Shown here: positions 18,492-26,316 of the stretch, in pieces
Numbering within the stretch: the first letter of the stretch is position 1
Layout: each line of letters begins with the position of its first letter
Assembly: GCF_003383615.1 (NCBI RefSeq)
Contig: NZ_QNUL01000003.1
Location: 62,001-126,000 of the forward strand
From: Dyadobacter luteus
Lineage (GTDB): Bacteria > Bacteroidota > Bacteroidia > Cytophagales > Spirosomataceae
Direction: 5' to 3'
DNA length: 64,000 nt
Position numbers and translations under genes: made by a program
The notes under the pieces: model-generated
What the model saw: the letters and a program-made list of their open reading frames with translations, nothing else
The model's database searches: none
Told to the model about the DNA's origin: nothing

Positions 18492-20335
18492 AGCTTGTTG
18501 ATGTAAAGTGAAATAGATTCAGCAGGTAAGGTCAGGCCAGAGAGTGTCGAAACGGGCGAAGGCAGTTCTTGCTTTCCTGCCCATTCCCTATCAGATGAGG
18601 CGAGTAGTTTCTCCCAATTGTTAGTGTTGTGATCCAGAGATATAGTTTTAGGTTGATCGGAGAAATTCATCAGGCATATCACCTGCTCACCCAAACAAGA
18701 TCGGAAAAGAATAAGAGTTCCATCTTCGGCGTTCACCTGCAAAACACGCACATCATCCCGGTTTAAATTTCTTAATGACGCATACGACTTGCGAATTGCA
18801 ATTAAACGTTTGTAAAAATCCAGCATAATTTTATGATCACCCTGATCAGGCAGTTTCCATTGGAGTTTTGAGTTTTCAAAAGTCTCTGCTCCGGCAGGAT
18901 CTGGCACCTGCTCATCGTTGTGAAAATCGCCAAACTCTTTCTTGCGTCCTTGGCGAACCATCTGCACAAGTTGCGCGTCTGTATGGCTGATAAAATATTG
19001 AAAACGATTCGTTTCTGCGTATTCCTCACCCATAAAGAGCATTGGTAAATACGGGCTAACGAATACAGCTCCTGCAAGTAGTTTCTGCATTTCAAAACTC
19101 ACCAGCTCGCTTGTTCGCTCTCCAAGCATGCGGTTACCAACCTGATCGTGATTCTGAGAGAAAACCACAAATTGCTTACCGTCTCTGGTTTTTGCCCTGG
19201 CACCAAATGTCTTTTTTCTGTGCTCCGAATACTGTCCGTCATATACATAGGCATCCGTGTATGCTTTTGCCAATGACGTAATACCATCGAAATCAGAATA
19301 GTAACCAATTTTTTCCTGTCCGGATGTCACCCGCAACGCATGATGAAATTCATCAATCCACTGCCCTTCCATACCATATCCACCTTGGGCAGTGGGGGTG
19401 ATATAAAGATCATCATTCAGGTCCAACTCAACAATCATGTAGTGCCTGCGACCCGACTGCTTTTCAAGCTCATCTGCCTGCTGACGGATTTCTTTGAGAA
19501 TATGAACCGGGCTAAAATCCTTAATCGCATGAACAGCATCCAGCCGCAGCGCGTCAATGTGAAAGTCCCGGAACCACATCAGTGCATTTTGGATAAAATA
19601 CTGACGGACTGCATCGCACCATGCGTCATCAAAGTTGATCGCATTTCCCCAGGGCGTCGAATACTTCTCCGTAAAATACGGGCCAAACTCGGCCAGGATA
19701 TTGCCCTCTGGTCCCACATGATTATATACCACATCCAGAATCACAGCCAGCCCCTTCTTATGACATGCATCAACGAGTTGCTGTAAACCAGTGGCAGAGC
19801 CGTAAGAGTTCTGAACACAAAATGGAAAAACGCCGTCGTACCCCCAGTTGCGTTCACCTGCAAACTGGCTCACAGGCATAATCTCAATGGCTGTAATACC
19901 CAATTCCACCAGATAGTCCAGCTTTTGTTCTATTCCTGCAAAAGTTCCTTGCGAAGTGAAAGTGCCAGTATGCAGCTCGTAGATGATGTAATCCTGCAGG
20001 TTGGGGTTCTTCCAGTCCTGATCCTGCCATTGAAAGCCTCTCAGGTCTATTGCCTGCGAAGGTCCATAGATACCCTCCGGCTGGCTCAATGACGCAGGGT
20101 CAGGCAAGTGCTTACCACCGTTGAGTCGGAAAAAATATTCACCGCCCGGTTTTAATTCTTTGGTTGTAAGATGCCAAAAACCCCGGGAATGTGATTGCAG
20201 CGATAAATACGCGTTTTGGGATACAAGGTAGAGTTCAGCCTGACTGGCATGTGGCGCCCATAGGGAAATTTCTGCGCGCCCTTCCGAATCAAAACAAACT
20301 CCTGCAGAACGGCAAGGCAAATCACTGTTATTCAT
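18488..20335 (-). CDS. treZ: Maltooligosyl trehalose trehalohydrolase
   Basis: A 615-residue GH13 enzyme that releases trehalose from the maltooligosyl trehalose made by TreY. An N-terminal CBM48/beta-sandwich domain (about residues 10-95, with EISLWAPHASQAELYLV) precedes the TIM barrel. Catalytic motifs are VVYNHVGPEGN, DALRLDAVHAI (nucleophile Asp), MIVELDLND (acid Glu) and VFSQNHDQVGNR (stabilising Asp). YDGVFPFCVQNSYGS is typical of TreZ. It is the first gene of the treZ-treY-malQ operon, and no debranching enzyme is visible nearby. Confidence 0.95.
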   Translation of the reverse strand: MNNSDLPCRSAGVCFDSEGRAEISLWAPHASQAELYLVSQNAYLSLQSHSRGFWHLTTKELKPGGEYFFRLNGGKHLPDPASLSQPEGIYGPSQAIDLRGFQWQDQDWKNPNLQDYIIYELHTGTFTSQGTFAGIEQKLDYLVELGITAIEIMPVSQFAGERNWGYDGVFPFCVQNSYGSATGLQQLVDACHKKGLAVILDVVYNHVGPEGNILAEFGPYFTEKYSTPWGNAINFDDAWCDAVRQYFIQNALMWFRDFHIDALRLDAVHAIKDFSPVHILKEIRQQADELEKQSGRRHYMIVELDLNDDLYITPTAQGGYGMEGQWIDEFHHALRVTSGQEKIGYYSDFDGITSLAKAYTDAYVYDGQYSEHRKKTFGARAKTRDGKQFVVFSQNHDQVGNRMLGERTSELVSFEMQKLLAGAVFVSPYLPMLFMGEEYAETNRFQYFISHTDAQLVQMVRQGRKKEFGDFHNDEQVPDPAGAETFENSKLQWKLPDQGDHKIMLDFYKRLIAIRKSYASLRNLNRDDVRVLQVNAEDGTLILFRSCLGEQVICLMNFSDQPKTISLDHNTNNWEKLLASSDREWAGKQELPSPVSTLSGLTLPAESISLYINKL

Positions 20336-20547
20336 TATATTAACCCGATTTTAGTTTAAGATGAGTACTTCACTTGAGATAATTTACCATATACGCGGTT
20401 CAGCACATACCAGGTAAAGCAGCTTTCGATTCGGACATTAGCAAAAAATGATCCAGAAGTTCTTCCGTGCTCAGATGGAAGCGTCAGAAACTGCATGTTG
20501 AAGGAAGCGCACAGTTTCCTGGATACGGAACTTTGTTGTCTACTAAG
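20336..20547. other. Divergent intergenic region between treZ and metN
   Basis: About 210 bp holding the upstream region of treZ on the minus strand. No clear TAnnTTTG element for treZ was found and no gene is visible. Confidence 0.4.
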
Positions 20548-20576
20548 TTGATATACTATATATTTTACTAATTTTG
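20548..20576 (+). promoter_or_regulatory. metN promoter
   Basis: TTG at 20548-20550, 18 bp, then TAATTTTG at 20569-20576: a good match to the Bacteroidota sigma-ABfr consensus TTTG-N17-23-TAnnTTTG. The predicted transcript begins near 20583, giving a leader of about 50 nt before the chosen metN ATG. A hairpin GCCGG/CCGGC (20583-20587 with 20598-20602) lies at the start of the leader. Confidence 0.6.
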
Positions 20577-20633
20577 CAGTTCGCCGGCTTTATTGATCCG
20601 GCATTTCATAACAAACTAAGAGAACCTCCGTTT

Positions 20634-21665
20634 ATGATTGAATTCAGAAATATTTCCAAGGTTTTCCGGCATAACGAAAGAGAAATCACTGCGCTGTCAG
20701 AGGTTTCGCTAACGGTAAAAGCAGGTGAGATTTTTGGTGTAATTGGCAAATCGGGTGCAGGAAAAAGTACGCTCATCAGATGCGCCAACTTATTGGAAAG
20801 ACCCACATCGGGAACCGTGTTCATTGACGGGCACGATCTTACCGCTTTATCCGAATCTCAACTGGTGCAGCAGAGGCGGCAAATAGGAATGATCTTCCAG
20901 CATTTCAATCTGTTATCGTCGCGTACTGTTGCTGAAAATGTAGCTTTTCCGCTTGAACTGATTGGAACATCAAAAAACGAAATAGACAACCGGGTACATG
21001 AGCTGCTTAACCTTGTCGGACTTCAGGACAAAGCAACACAATACCCTGCCAAACTTTCAGGCGGACAGAAGCAACGGGTAGCGATTGCTAGAACGTTGGC
21101 TAATAATCCGAAAGTTCTGCTTTGCGACGAAGCCACCAGTGCATTGGATCCGGCCACTACCAGGTCAATCCTTGCGCTTTTGAAAGACATTAACAAGCGG
21201 CTCAATATTACGATCCTATTGATTACGCACGAAATGGCCGTGATTAAAAGCATCTGTGATTCTGTTGCAGTGATTGACGAGGGCAGGTTGATAGAAAATG
21301 GTAAAGTGGCCGACGTATTTATGAATCCGTCCACCTCTTTGGCGAAAGATTTTATTGCTTCCGCACTTCACATTGAGATTCCCGAGCATTTCAGGAAACG
21401 CCTTTCGCCCGTCGACACGGGTGATCTTGTTCCGCTGCTGAGGCTCGAAATGACAAGTCAGACTGCCGACCAACCGATTCTCTCTCAGGTTTCCCGGATT
21501 TTCAATGTTGACACCAACATCATCAGCGCTCAGATGGATCATGCCGGAGACAAAAATTTCGGAATTATTCTGCTCACACTATCGGGGCATGTGCATCACT
21601 ATGAGGACGCAATCAAATACTTTAAAGATCATCACATCAAAACTGAAATTTTAGGATATGTCTGA
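20634..21665 (+). CDS. metN: Methionine ABC transporter ATP-binding protein
   Basis: An ATPase of about 343 residues that powers D/L-methionine import. Walker [11 protein letters not shown]-loop [12 protein letters not shown], signature LSGGQKQR, Walker [13 protein letters not shown] and the H-loop ITHEMAV are all intact. The C-terminal 80 residues ([20 protein letters not shown] onward) are the NIL/ACT-like domain that senses methionine in MetN. I start at the ATG at 20634 ([11 protein letters not shown]); the upstream in-frame ATG at 20574 overlaps the promoter element. metN overlaps metI by 8 bp. Confidence 0.95.
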   Translation: MIEFRNISKVFRHNEREITALSEVSLTVKAGEIFGVIGKSGAGKSTLIRCANLLERPTSGTVFIDGHDLTALSESQLVQQRRQIGMIFQHFNLLSSRTVAENVAFPLELIGTSKNEIDNRVHELLNLVGLQDKATQYPAKLSGGQKQRVAIARTLANNPKVLLCDEATSALDPATTRSILALLKDINKRLNITILLITHEMAVIKSICDSVAVIDEGRLIENGKVADVFMNPSTSLAKDFIASALHIEIPEHFRKRLSPVDTGDLVPLLRLEMTSQTADQPILSQVSRIFNVDTNIISAQMDHAGDKNFGIILLTLSGHVHHYEDAIKYFKDHHIKTEILGYV

Positions 21666-22311
21666 CGCAGTGATTTCTCTACTCCTTTCCGGCACGGCTG
21701 AAACCATTTTTATGACATTCGTATCCGGTTTTTTCGCCTTCAGTCTGGGACTCCCAACGGGCGTGCTTCTGTTCCTGACCAGAAAAGGACAGATCCTGGA
21801 AAACAAGCTTATTAACGGTTTTCTATCCATTGCTGTCAACATTTTCAGATCTATACCTTTTATCATATTGATCGTGTGGATGATTCCCTTCACCAGAGTC
21901 ATCGTCGGCACTTCTATCGGCATGAGTGCTGCATTGGTCCCGCTTAGCATCGGCGCTGCCCCTTTTGTCGCCCGGCTTGTCGAAAACAGCTTGATTGAAG
22001 TACCAGCCGGACTCGTTGAAGCTGCCCGAGCCATGGGTGCCAGGCCACTTCAGATTGTTGGTAAGGTTTTACTTCCTGAAGCTTTGCCATCGCTGATTAA
22101 CTGCGCGACGATTACGCTCATCACACTCGTAGGATATTCTGCCATGGGCGGTGCTGTTGGCGCAGGCGGACTCGGGCAAATCGGCTACCAATATGGTTAC
22201 ATTGGCTACGATGCACTGATTATGAATACCGTTCTTATACTCCTGATCACGCTGGTATTTATCCTTCAGTTTACGGGTGACTTTATCGCAAAGCGTGTGG
22301 ATCACCGCTAG
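21658..22311 (+). CDS. metI: Methionine ABC transporter permease
   Basis: A 217-residue inner-membrane permease with five to six hydrophobic segments and the EAA loop [21 protein letters not shown] that contacts the ATPase. [23 protein letters not shown] is typical of MetI. It overlaps the end of metN by 8 bp and precedes metQ by 52 bp, so metNIQ is one operon. Confidence 0.95.
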   Translation: MSDAVISLLLSGTAETIFMTFVSGFFAFSLGLPTGVLLFLTRKGQILENKLINGFLSIAVNIFRSIPFIILIVWMIPFTRVIVGTSIGMSAALVPLSIGAAPFVARLVENSLIEVPAGLVEAARAMGARPLQIVGKVLLPEALPSLINCATITLITLVGYSAMGGAVGAGGLGQIGYQYGYIGYDALIMNTVLILLITLVFILQFTGDFIAKRVDHR

Positions 22312-22363
22312 CAGATGCAGCATCCAATTTCTAATAATCATCGAAAAATCAAATACACAGGAA

Positions 22364-23188
22364 ATGAAAATAGCAAATCAGATTTATGCCCTCATTTTAT
22401 TGGCTGCCGGCACGATAGCTGTATCAGGCTGCTCAAAAAAAGCTGAGAAAAACAACGATCCCAACCATATTAAAGTTGGCATTGCTGTCGGTCCTGAATA
22501 TGAAGTGGCTCAGGTCGCACAAAAAGTGGCAAAGGAAAAATACGGATTGGATGTTGAGCTGATCACATTCAACGATTATGTGGTTCCCAATGAAGCGCTG
22601 TCACATGGAGACGTAGACATCAACGCATTTCAGCATAAACCTTATCTGGATCAGCAGGTTGCTGAACGTGGTTACAAATTGGCAATTGTCGGAAATACGT
22701 TTGTATATCCGATTGCAGGCTATTCAAAAAAAATAAAAAGCCTGCAGGAATTGGCAGCGGGAGCTACTGTTGCTATTCCTAATGACCCCACTAACGGAGG
22801 TCGTTCATTACTACTGCTTGAAAAATACAAACTGATCAAACTCAAACCAGGTATTGGGTTACTTCCCAAAGTCATAGATATCGCCGAAAATCCCAGAAAT
22901 CTCAAAATACTGGAATTGGAAGCACCGCAATTACCGCTGGTTTTGGACGACAAGGAAGTGAGCCTGGCTATCATCAACAACAACTTTGCAGCAAAAGCAG
23001 GGCTAATATCAACCAGAGACGGGCTCCTAATAGAAGACAAAGATTCTCCTTATGTTAATCTGATCGTGGCACGTGAAGACAACAAAAATGAAGAGAAGGT
23101 AAAGAAATATGTGCAGGCGTATCAGTCTGCTGAAGTACTGGAAGCTGCTGAAAGAATTTTCAAAGGCGGCGCAGTAAAGGGCTGGTAA
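22364..23188 (+). CDS. metQ: Methionine-binding lipoprotein
   Basis: A protein of about 274 residues in the NlpA/MetQ family. The ATG at 22364 gives a lipoprotein signal (LILLAAGTIAVSGC), so this start is preferred over 22277. MetQ-type segments include VKYGLDVELITFNDYVVPNE-like VELITFNDYVVPNEALSHGD, DINAFQHKPYLDQQV and VAIPNDPTNGGRSLLLLEK. It delivers methionine to MetNI. A weak hairpin follows (CAGGCAT 23208-23214 with ATGCCTG 23235-23241). Confidence 0.95.
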   Translation: MKIANQIYALILLAAGTIAVSGCSKKAEKNNDPNHIKVGIAVGPEYEVAQVAQKVAKEKYGLDVELITFNDYVVPNEALSHGDVDINAFQHKPYLDQQVAERGYKLAIVGNTFVYPIAGYSKKIKSLQELAAGATVAIPNDPTNGGRSLLLLEKYKLIKLKPGIGLLPKVIDIAENPRNLKILELEAPQLPLVLDDKEVSLAIINNNFAAKAGLISTRDGLLIEDKDSPYVNLIVAREDNKNEEKVKKYVQAYQSAEVLEAAERIFKGGAVKGW

Positions 23189-23207
23189 ACAGGATTAAAC
23201 CTAAATT

Positions 23208-23241
23208 CAGGCATTCTGTGTATATCTGCGCAGGATGCCTG
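23208..23241 (+). terminator. Possible weak terminator after metQ
   Basis: 7-bp inverted repeat CAGGCAT/ATGCCTG with a 20-nt loop, followed by TTGCGTTTG rather than a clean T run. Confidence 0.35.
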
Positions 23242-23277
23242 TTGCGTTTGTAAAGAAACACCTAAGACAAACTTGTT

Positions 23278-24279
23278 ATGAAATACCTATTTCCATTGCT
23301 TCTATTGGTTGCCAGTCTGACTGTACACGCGCAGAACAAACTTGTTGCCCTGGACAAGGATCTGACTTCTGTTACCTATCCTTTCGAAGTCAAATTTTAC
23401 AATTTCAAAGCTCAGAAACAGAGCCTGCGGATGGCGTATATGGATGTGAAGCCAGCGACATCCAACGGTCATACTATCGTACTTTTACATGGCAAAAATT
23501 TCAACGGCGCATATTGGTAACAAACGATTAGAGCACTGACAGAAAAAGGCTTCCGAGTACTTGTTCCGGATCAGATCGGTTTCGGCAAATCGACCAAGCC
23601 TGAGCAGTATCAGTACAGCTTTCACGCCCTGGCTGTGAACACCAGAAATCTGCTCAAAAGTATAGGCGTTGAAAAAGCCATTGTTCTGGGTCATTCCATG
23701 GGCGGCATGCTTGCTACCAGATTCGCACTCATGTATCCAGATGCTACGGAAAAACTGATTCTTGAAAACCCAATCGGACTCGAAGATTACAAAACACTGG
23801 CTACCTATCAGACGATTGATCAGGCTTATCAGTCTGAACTACAAGGCAGCGCAGAGAAAATAAAGGCCTATCAGCTAAAGTTTTATTACGACAACAAATG
23901 GAAACCAGAATACGACCGTTGGTTTAATTTACTGGCAGGCTGGACATTACATAAGGATTATCCCGTCATCGCATACAACGCAGCGCTTACGAGCGATATC
24001 ATTTTCAATCAACCTGTGGTGTACGAATTCAAAAATATTAAAACCCCTACCCTGCTGATCATCGGTACCCGCGACAGAACCGCTATCGGAAAAGACCGCG
24101 CTCCTGAGTATCTGCAGCCGACCATGGGTCAATATCAGGTACTGGGTAAAAAGACGCAACAGCAAATTCCGGGATCTAAACTGGTGGAACTGGAAGGTGT
24201 AGGACATTTACCGCATATCGAAGTTTTTGAGAAGTTTAAATCTGCTGTTTTAGATTTTGTGGAAATTGAGAATAAGTAA
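23278..24279 (+). pseudogene. Alpha/beta hydrolase gene interrupted by an in-frame TAA
   Basis: One continuous reading frame of about 334 codons is broken only by TAA at 23518-23520, directly after GAYW and before QTIRALTEKGFRVLVPDQIG. The N-terminal part has a Sec signal (LLLLVASLTVHAQ) and the oxyanion-region motif LLHGKNF; the C-terminal part has the nucleophile Ser in GHSMGG, the acid in GTRDRT and the His in GVGHLPHIE. All other parts of the fold look intact, with no frameshift, so the lesion is recent, or a sequencing error, or (less likely) is read through. Homologues I recall have Glu at this place (GAYWEQT), one base from TAA. If expressed from the Met at 23635, the fragment would lack signal and oxyanion loop. 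Confidence 0.8.
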
Positions 24280-24676
24280 TTTTTCCGATGTGAGTATCTA
24301 AATAACTATTCACCTATATCCGAATGGTGTCAATCCCTTGTATAACGCTTGAAAAAGGAGGTGCGAGCACCATTTGCGCGGAAATACCAAATAGCTCCCA
24401 TACCCTATTCCGCCTAATTAAATGCCCGACACTACACCCTATTTCGCCGGAGCTTCAAAATAGTAAATGCCTAAGAGATGGGCTCGTCAATCAATTTTTA
24501 ATCTTCGAAGTGTGATGTAAGAACGGTGTTAAGAGAACGGGAAACTGAAGGAGGTAATAACCGAATTCGCCTTCACAATTTTCTTCGTGCTTCGTTTTCT
24601 ATAATTTTAACATTCTTCCCATAGATAACATTTATCTTAGTGGTAGGTAATAATCGAGGATAGGCACCACCATCGC
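24280..24676. other. Gene-poor spacer before the toxin relic
   Basis: About 400 bp with no convincing gene. Short open frames exist, such as 24324-24515, but their products resemble no family I know. It leads into an AT-rich stretch, consistent with a decayed insertion site. Confidence 0.4.
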
Positions 24677-24877
24677 TTGAAAGTTAACAATAGAAATATC
24701 ACGCAGTCAAATGATATTTTAGTGGTCCAAAAGAATTTATATGTAATTGCAGGTTGTAATGGCGCGGGAAAAACCTCCGCTTCTTTTACTATTTTACCTG
24801 AAATAATCGAATGCAAGGAGTTCGTGAATGCTGATGAAATTGCAAAGCGGATATGCTCAATTAAGAGAAACATATGA
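24677..24877 (+). pseudogene. Truncated zeta-toxin-type P-loop kinase
   Basis: The 66-residue product holds the N-terminal fragment of a zeta-toxin/AAA-33-type kinase: LYVIAGCNGAGKTSASFTI with an intact Walker A, then the conserved EFVNADEIAKRI. Intact relatives of this type run to about 190-200 residues, and the substrate-binding and LID regions are missing here. After ADEIAKR the frame passes into unrelated codons and stops at a TGA overlapping the ATG of the next small gene. This looks like an internal deletion that joined the toxin head to the gene tail. The region is AT-rich compared with its neighbours, as is common for transferred toxin-antitoxin modules. The original start is uncertain (the family begins close to KNLYVIAG). 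Confidence 0.7.
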
Positions 24878-25035
24878 CAACAATTAAAGAACAACTGGAA
24901 CTACGTGATAAGATTATTTTTGGTCTCAAAAAGACCTATAAAAATGTTGTTGAGTTTAAAAAGCAAAAAGATAGTGCTATTGTTGTCATGAGAGATAATA
25001 AGATTGTAAAGATTAAGCCTTGGGAAAAACAGTAA
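24874..25035 (+). CDS. Small partner protein of the zeta-toxin-type module
   Basis: A 53-residue frame, ATG at 24874 and TAA at 25033-25035, beginning MTTIKEQLELRDKIIFGLKK and ending with IVVMRDNKIVKIKPWEKQ. It overlaps the stop of the truncated kinase by 4 bp (ATGA). From memory, similar small basic/helical proteins accompany zeta-toxin-like kinases in Bacteroidota, which would make it the antitoxin or an accessory; that assignment is inference. It looks undamaged although its partner is destroyed. Confidence 0.6.
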   Translation: MTTIKEQLELRDKIIFGLKKTYKNVVEFKKQKDSAIVVMRDNKIVKIKPWEKQ

Positions 25036-25144
25036 GTAGGTCGTTGGTTTCATACTTTTGATCGCCTATCCCTATAAAAAGACTTTTAGTTCAATAAAAG
25101 AAACCACAACAGCCTACAGGTAATTTGAGTCCCCTCCTACCCCT

Positions 25145-25558
25145 CTAATACCCACTCCTCACCTGCCCTTCCCTGCGCACTATCACCCATAGCAACACAG
25201 CAGAGATCAGCGTCAGCGGAGTGAAGACCCATCTTTCAAATAGGGTTTCGGCCATGAGATTGCCAATGGTGTTTAACAGAAAAACGATCACGAATATCCA
25301 GAGCAACAGATCCAGAATCGATTGAGAGACGCCGCTTTTGATGTATTCATTCTTCATGATCAGCGTCACGAGCAGCAGGATATTGACTGCAATCGAAACG
25401 GACTCGAACGTATACATTTCCTGAAGTGTATGTATTTTGCCGGCCCACACTATATCGTAGGGAATAATGGAAAAAATCACTGCGAAGTGGAAAACGATAA
25501 CCAACGAAATCAGGGTGATCATGATTTTCAAGGCCAGCTTCTTATTGATAGCAAACAT
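25145..25558 (-). CDS. Four-helix membrane protein of unknown function
   Basis: About 137 residues, almost entirely hydrophobic, with four predicted membrane segments: MITLISLVIVFHFAVIF, SVSIAVNILLLVTLIM, LLLWIFVIVFLLNTIGNL and FTPLTLISAVLLWVIV. I use the ATG at 25558 (MFAINKKLALK), because the frame beyond it starts only at a TTG. No catalytic motif is visible. Similar short four-TM proteins occur widely in Cytophagales without assigned function. Confidence 0.65.
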   Translation of the reverse strand: MFAINKKLALKIMITLISLVIVFHFAVIFSIIPYDIVWAGKIHTLQEMYTFESVSIAVNILLLVTLIMKNEYIKSGVSQSILDLLLWIFVIVFLLNTIGNLMAETLFERWVFTPLTLISAVLLWVIVRREGQVRSGY

Positions 25559-25832
25559 GTAACTCAACACTTGTATTAAAATCTGATGCTGCAAAACTAC
25601 TTCAGCCGCTTTCAGACACAGGCTTTTACAAGATTATCAAATTGTTGTTTCTGAAGACTGGCTCCTACTTCCCGGAAAAACAAAAAACCATATCCGCAAA
25701 AAGCAATGGTAACAAAAATGTTACAGAATTTCAGCATAAATGCTTGCCTTACCAACTACTTTACACGTAACTTAGCAGGTACTTGCAGTGGCGTAGCCAG
25801 CAGGGAAGTTCAACCGATCTGTTAAAAAGGTT

Positions 25833-26210
25833 TTGAGAAAGGCGATTCTACATATTTTGATGGTCATTGTAATACTCGACACGACTTCGTTGTGCCAGGT
25901 ATTCAAGTTACCTTCGCTTGTGCAGCATTTCACCGAACACAAAGCACTGAACCAGCAAATCAGCTTCCTTGATTTCCTCTCCATGCATTACTGGGGAGAC
26001 GACATGGACGACGACGACGATGAAAAAGACATGCAGTTGCCTTTCAAAAAGATTGACCTGCAACAATCGGCATTTCTGTTCATTCCGGTAAGCACTTCGT
26101 TCAGTTTTGATAGTAAAGCCTGGACGCTCAGTCGGGATTACCATCAGTACAAGCCACAGGTACATTATAACTCCCACATCGGCTCTCTGTTCCGACCGCC
26201 TCAGGTTTAA
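25833..26210 (+). CDS. Exported acidic small protein upstream of czcA
   Basis: A 125-residue protein with a hydrophobic N-terminus (LHILMVIVILDTTSLC) that may be a signal peptide. It has a striking acidic run at about residues 55-67 (GDDMDDDDDEKDMQ), a preceding HYW, and FIPVSTSFSF in the C-terminal half. The only in-frame start before the hydrophobic stretch is TTG at 25833; the first ATG (25860) would cut into it. The gene ends 107 bp before the metal-efflux pump. Small secreted proteins precede czc-type operons in many Bacteroidota, so a metal-binding or metal-sensing role is plausible but inferred. Confidence 0.6.
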   Translation: MRKAILHILMVIVILDTTSLCQVFKLPSLVQHFTEHKALNQQISFLDFLSMHYWGDDMDDDDDEKDMQLPFKKIDLQQSAFLFIPVSTSFSFDSKAWTLSRDYHQYKPQVHYNSHIGSLFRPPQV

Positions 26211-26316
26211 ATACATCGCTTTCTGATGCAGGTTTTCGCCTGCTATCTATCCCCATGCACACGCCCTTCCGGTATGTGCCATGGCTCATTTGCTATGTAT
26301 TTATCCTAAACAGAAT

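Noticed and set aside
20577..20633. SAM-II riboswitch upstream of metN
   Set aside because: The hairpin loop has only 10 nt and cannot form the required pseudoknot, and the conserved downstream segment is not present.
24324..24515. 63-codon frame in the spacer before the toxin relic
   Set aside because: No conserved pattern and no plausible start context; treated as non-coding.
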